From contig CBFHWU010000027.1 of assembly GCA_965659665.1 (NCBI GenBank), positions 62,001 through 126,000 of the forward strand: a DNA stretch of 64,000 nt, written 5' to 3'. Position numbers and translations under genes: made by a program. Below, piece after piece: positions 63,476 to 64,000 of this stretch; the first letter of the stretch is position 1; each line of letters starts with the position of its first letter. The notes below the pieces were generated by a model. The model was not told the origin of the DNA, did no database searches, and was given only the letters and a program-made list of their open reading frames with translations. The DNA is from CBFHWU01 sp965659665. Its GTDB lineage: Bacteria > Bacteroidota > Bacteroidia > Flavobacteriales > Flavobacteriaceae.

Positions 63476-64000
63476 ATGTCAAAAGTAGCAGGTAAAGTTG
63501 CCCAAGTAATCGGCCCTGTTGTAGACGTCGCCTTCGACACTGCAGTAGCTCCCCTTCCAAATATTTACGATTCATTGAAAATTCACCGCCTAGACGGGTC
63601 CGAACTAGTGCTCGAGGTACAGTCTCATATAGGTGAAGACCAAGTGCGTACTATTTCCATGGATTCTACCGACGGGCTTTCACGTGGAGCTGAAGTTGAA
63701 GCTACAGGTAATCCTATTCAAATGCCCATTGGAGAAGACGTATATGGACGATTATTTAATGTTATTGGTGATGCCATCGATGGAATTGGTAATATACCCA
63801 AAGATGGTGAAAATGGTTTGCCCATTCACCGATCAGCTCCTGATTTTGATCAGTTATCGACATCAACAGAAGTGTTGTTTACTGGAATTAAAGTCATTGA
63901 TCTTATTGAGCCTTACGCTAAAGGAGGTAAAATAGGTCTTTTTGGAGGTGCGGGTGTAGGCAAAACCGTACTAATACAAGAACTTATCAACAACATAGCT
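63476..64000 (+). CDS. atpD: ATP synthase F1 subunit beta, N-terminal part
   Basis: The first 175 codons are present; the gene runs off the window. MSKVAGKVAQVIGPVVDVAF opens the beta-barrel domain. GRLFNVIGDAIDG, PIHRSAPDFDQLSTSTEVLF, TGIKVIDLIEPYAKGGKIGL and the Walker A GGAGVGKTVLIQELI follow. It is the catalytic subunit of the F-type ATPase. Its own promoter and an upstream terminator imply atpD starts a unit, probably with atpC next, apart from the rest of the atp genes. Confidence 0.97.
   Translation, partial: MSKVAGKVAQVIGPVVDVAFDTAVAPLPNIYDSLKIHRLDGSELVLEVQSHIGEDQVRTISMDSTDGLSRGAEVEATGNPIQMPIGEDVYGRLFNVIGDAIDGIGNIPKDGENGLPIHRSAPDFDQLSTSTEVLFTGIKVIDLIEPYAKGGKIGLFGGAGVGKTVLIQELINNIA

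Overview
The window looks like a chromosomal segment of a marine-type member of the Flavobacteriaceae (Bacteroidota). It is AT-rich. Several promoters fit the Bacteroidota pattern TTG-N18..21-TAnnTTTG. Gene content is typical of the group: the end of a SprA-like type IX secretion (T9SS)/gliding translocon protein, DUF6089, GH3-family and DUF2797 proteins, an ABC permease fused to an M1 peptidase, flavobacterial TonB/ExbB/ExbD sets and a CarboxypepD_reg-type TonB-dependent receptor. No species assignment is possible from sequence alone.

Layout. 0-7.5 kb: sprA end, gcvH, a VanZ-like protein, two tandem TonB paralogues, then a respiratory block (heme O synthase, two CoxIII-type subunits, COX4, a thioredoxin-like protein without cysteines, SCO, DUF420, a small CxxC membrane protein). 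7.6-13.4 kb: a MacAB/TolC-like efflux operon (ATPase, two permeases, adaptor, outer-membrane channel). 13.4-36.6 kb: dense housekeeping genes: tsaB, an Nfu-type scaffold, gamma-carbonic anhydrase, murI; an envelope operon on the minus strand (CBS-protein remnant, nadK, DUF6089, uppS, bamA, two OmpH/Skp proteins); pdxJ, an alpha/beta hydrolase, tig-clpP-clpX, GH3, DUF2797, a serine hydrolase, a queuosine-precursor transporter, a folK-deoxynucleoside kinase fusion, a TrmH-type methyltransferase and mutS.

36.6-45.5 kb is different: two tRNA genes (Gly, Leu) are followed by about 8.7 kb of sparse, partly decayed accessory DNA. It holds (i) a broken diversity-generating retroelement (DGR): an intact secreted C-type-lectin-like target with an adenine-mutagenesis-type variable region, beside remnants of an Avd-like gene and of the reverse transcriptase; (ii) an intergenic hairpin repeat resembling the tRNA-Leu terminator, with copies between modules; (iii) SRPBCC, PhoD-like phosphatase, glycerophosphodiesterase and glutaminase genes; (iv) a T9SS-sorted protein pseudogene; and (v) a decayed small-peptide locus with a double-glycine-type leader. 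I read this as an insertion and turnover hotspot behind tRNA-Leu.

45.5-64 kb returns to core genes: ABC ATPase plus ABC permease/M1 peptidase, umuDC, the 2-oxoglutarate dehydrogenase E1 and E2 genes, a retropepsin-like protease, tatD, tRNA-Ser, an ExbB-(membrane protein)-ExbD-ExbD cluster with an outer-membrane barrel protein, a large TonB-dependent receptor, and the start of atpD. The TonB proteins at the left end, the Exb cluster at the right end and the receptor together could supply an energised outer-membrane uptake system.
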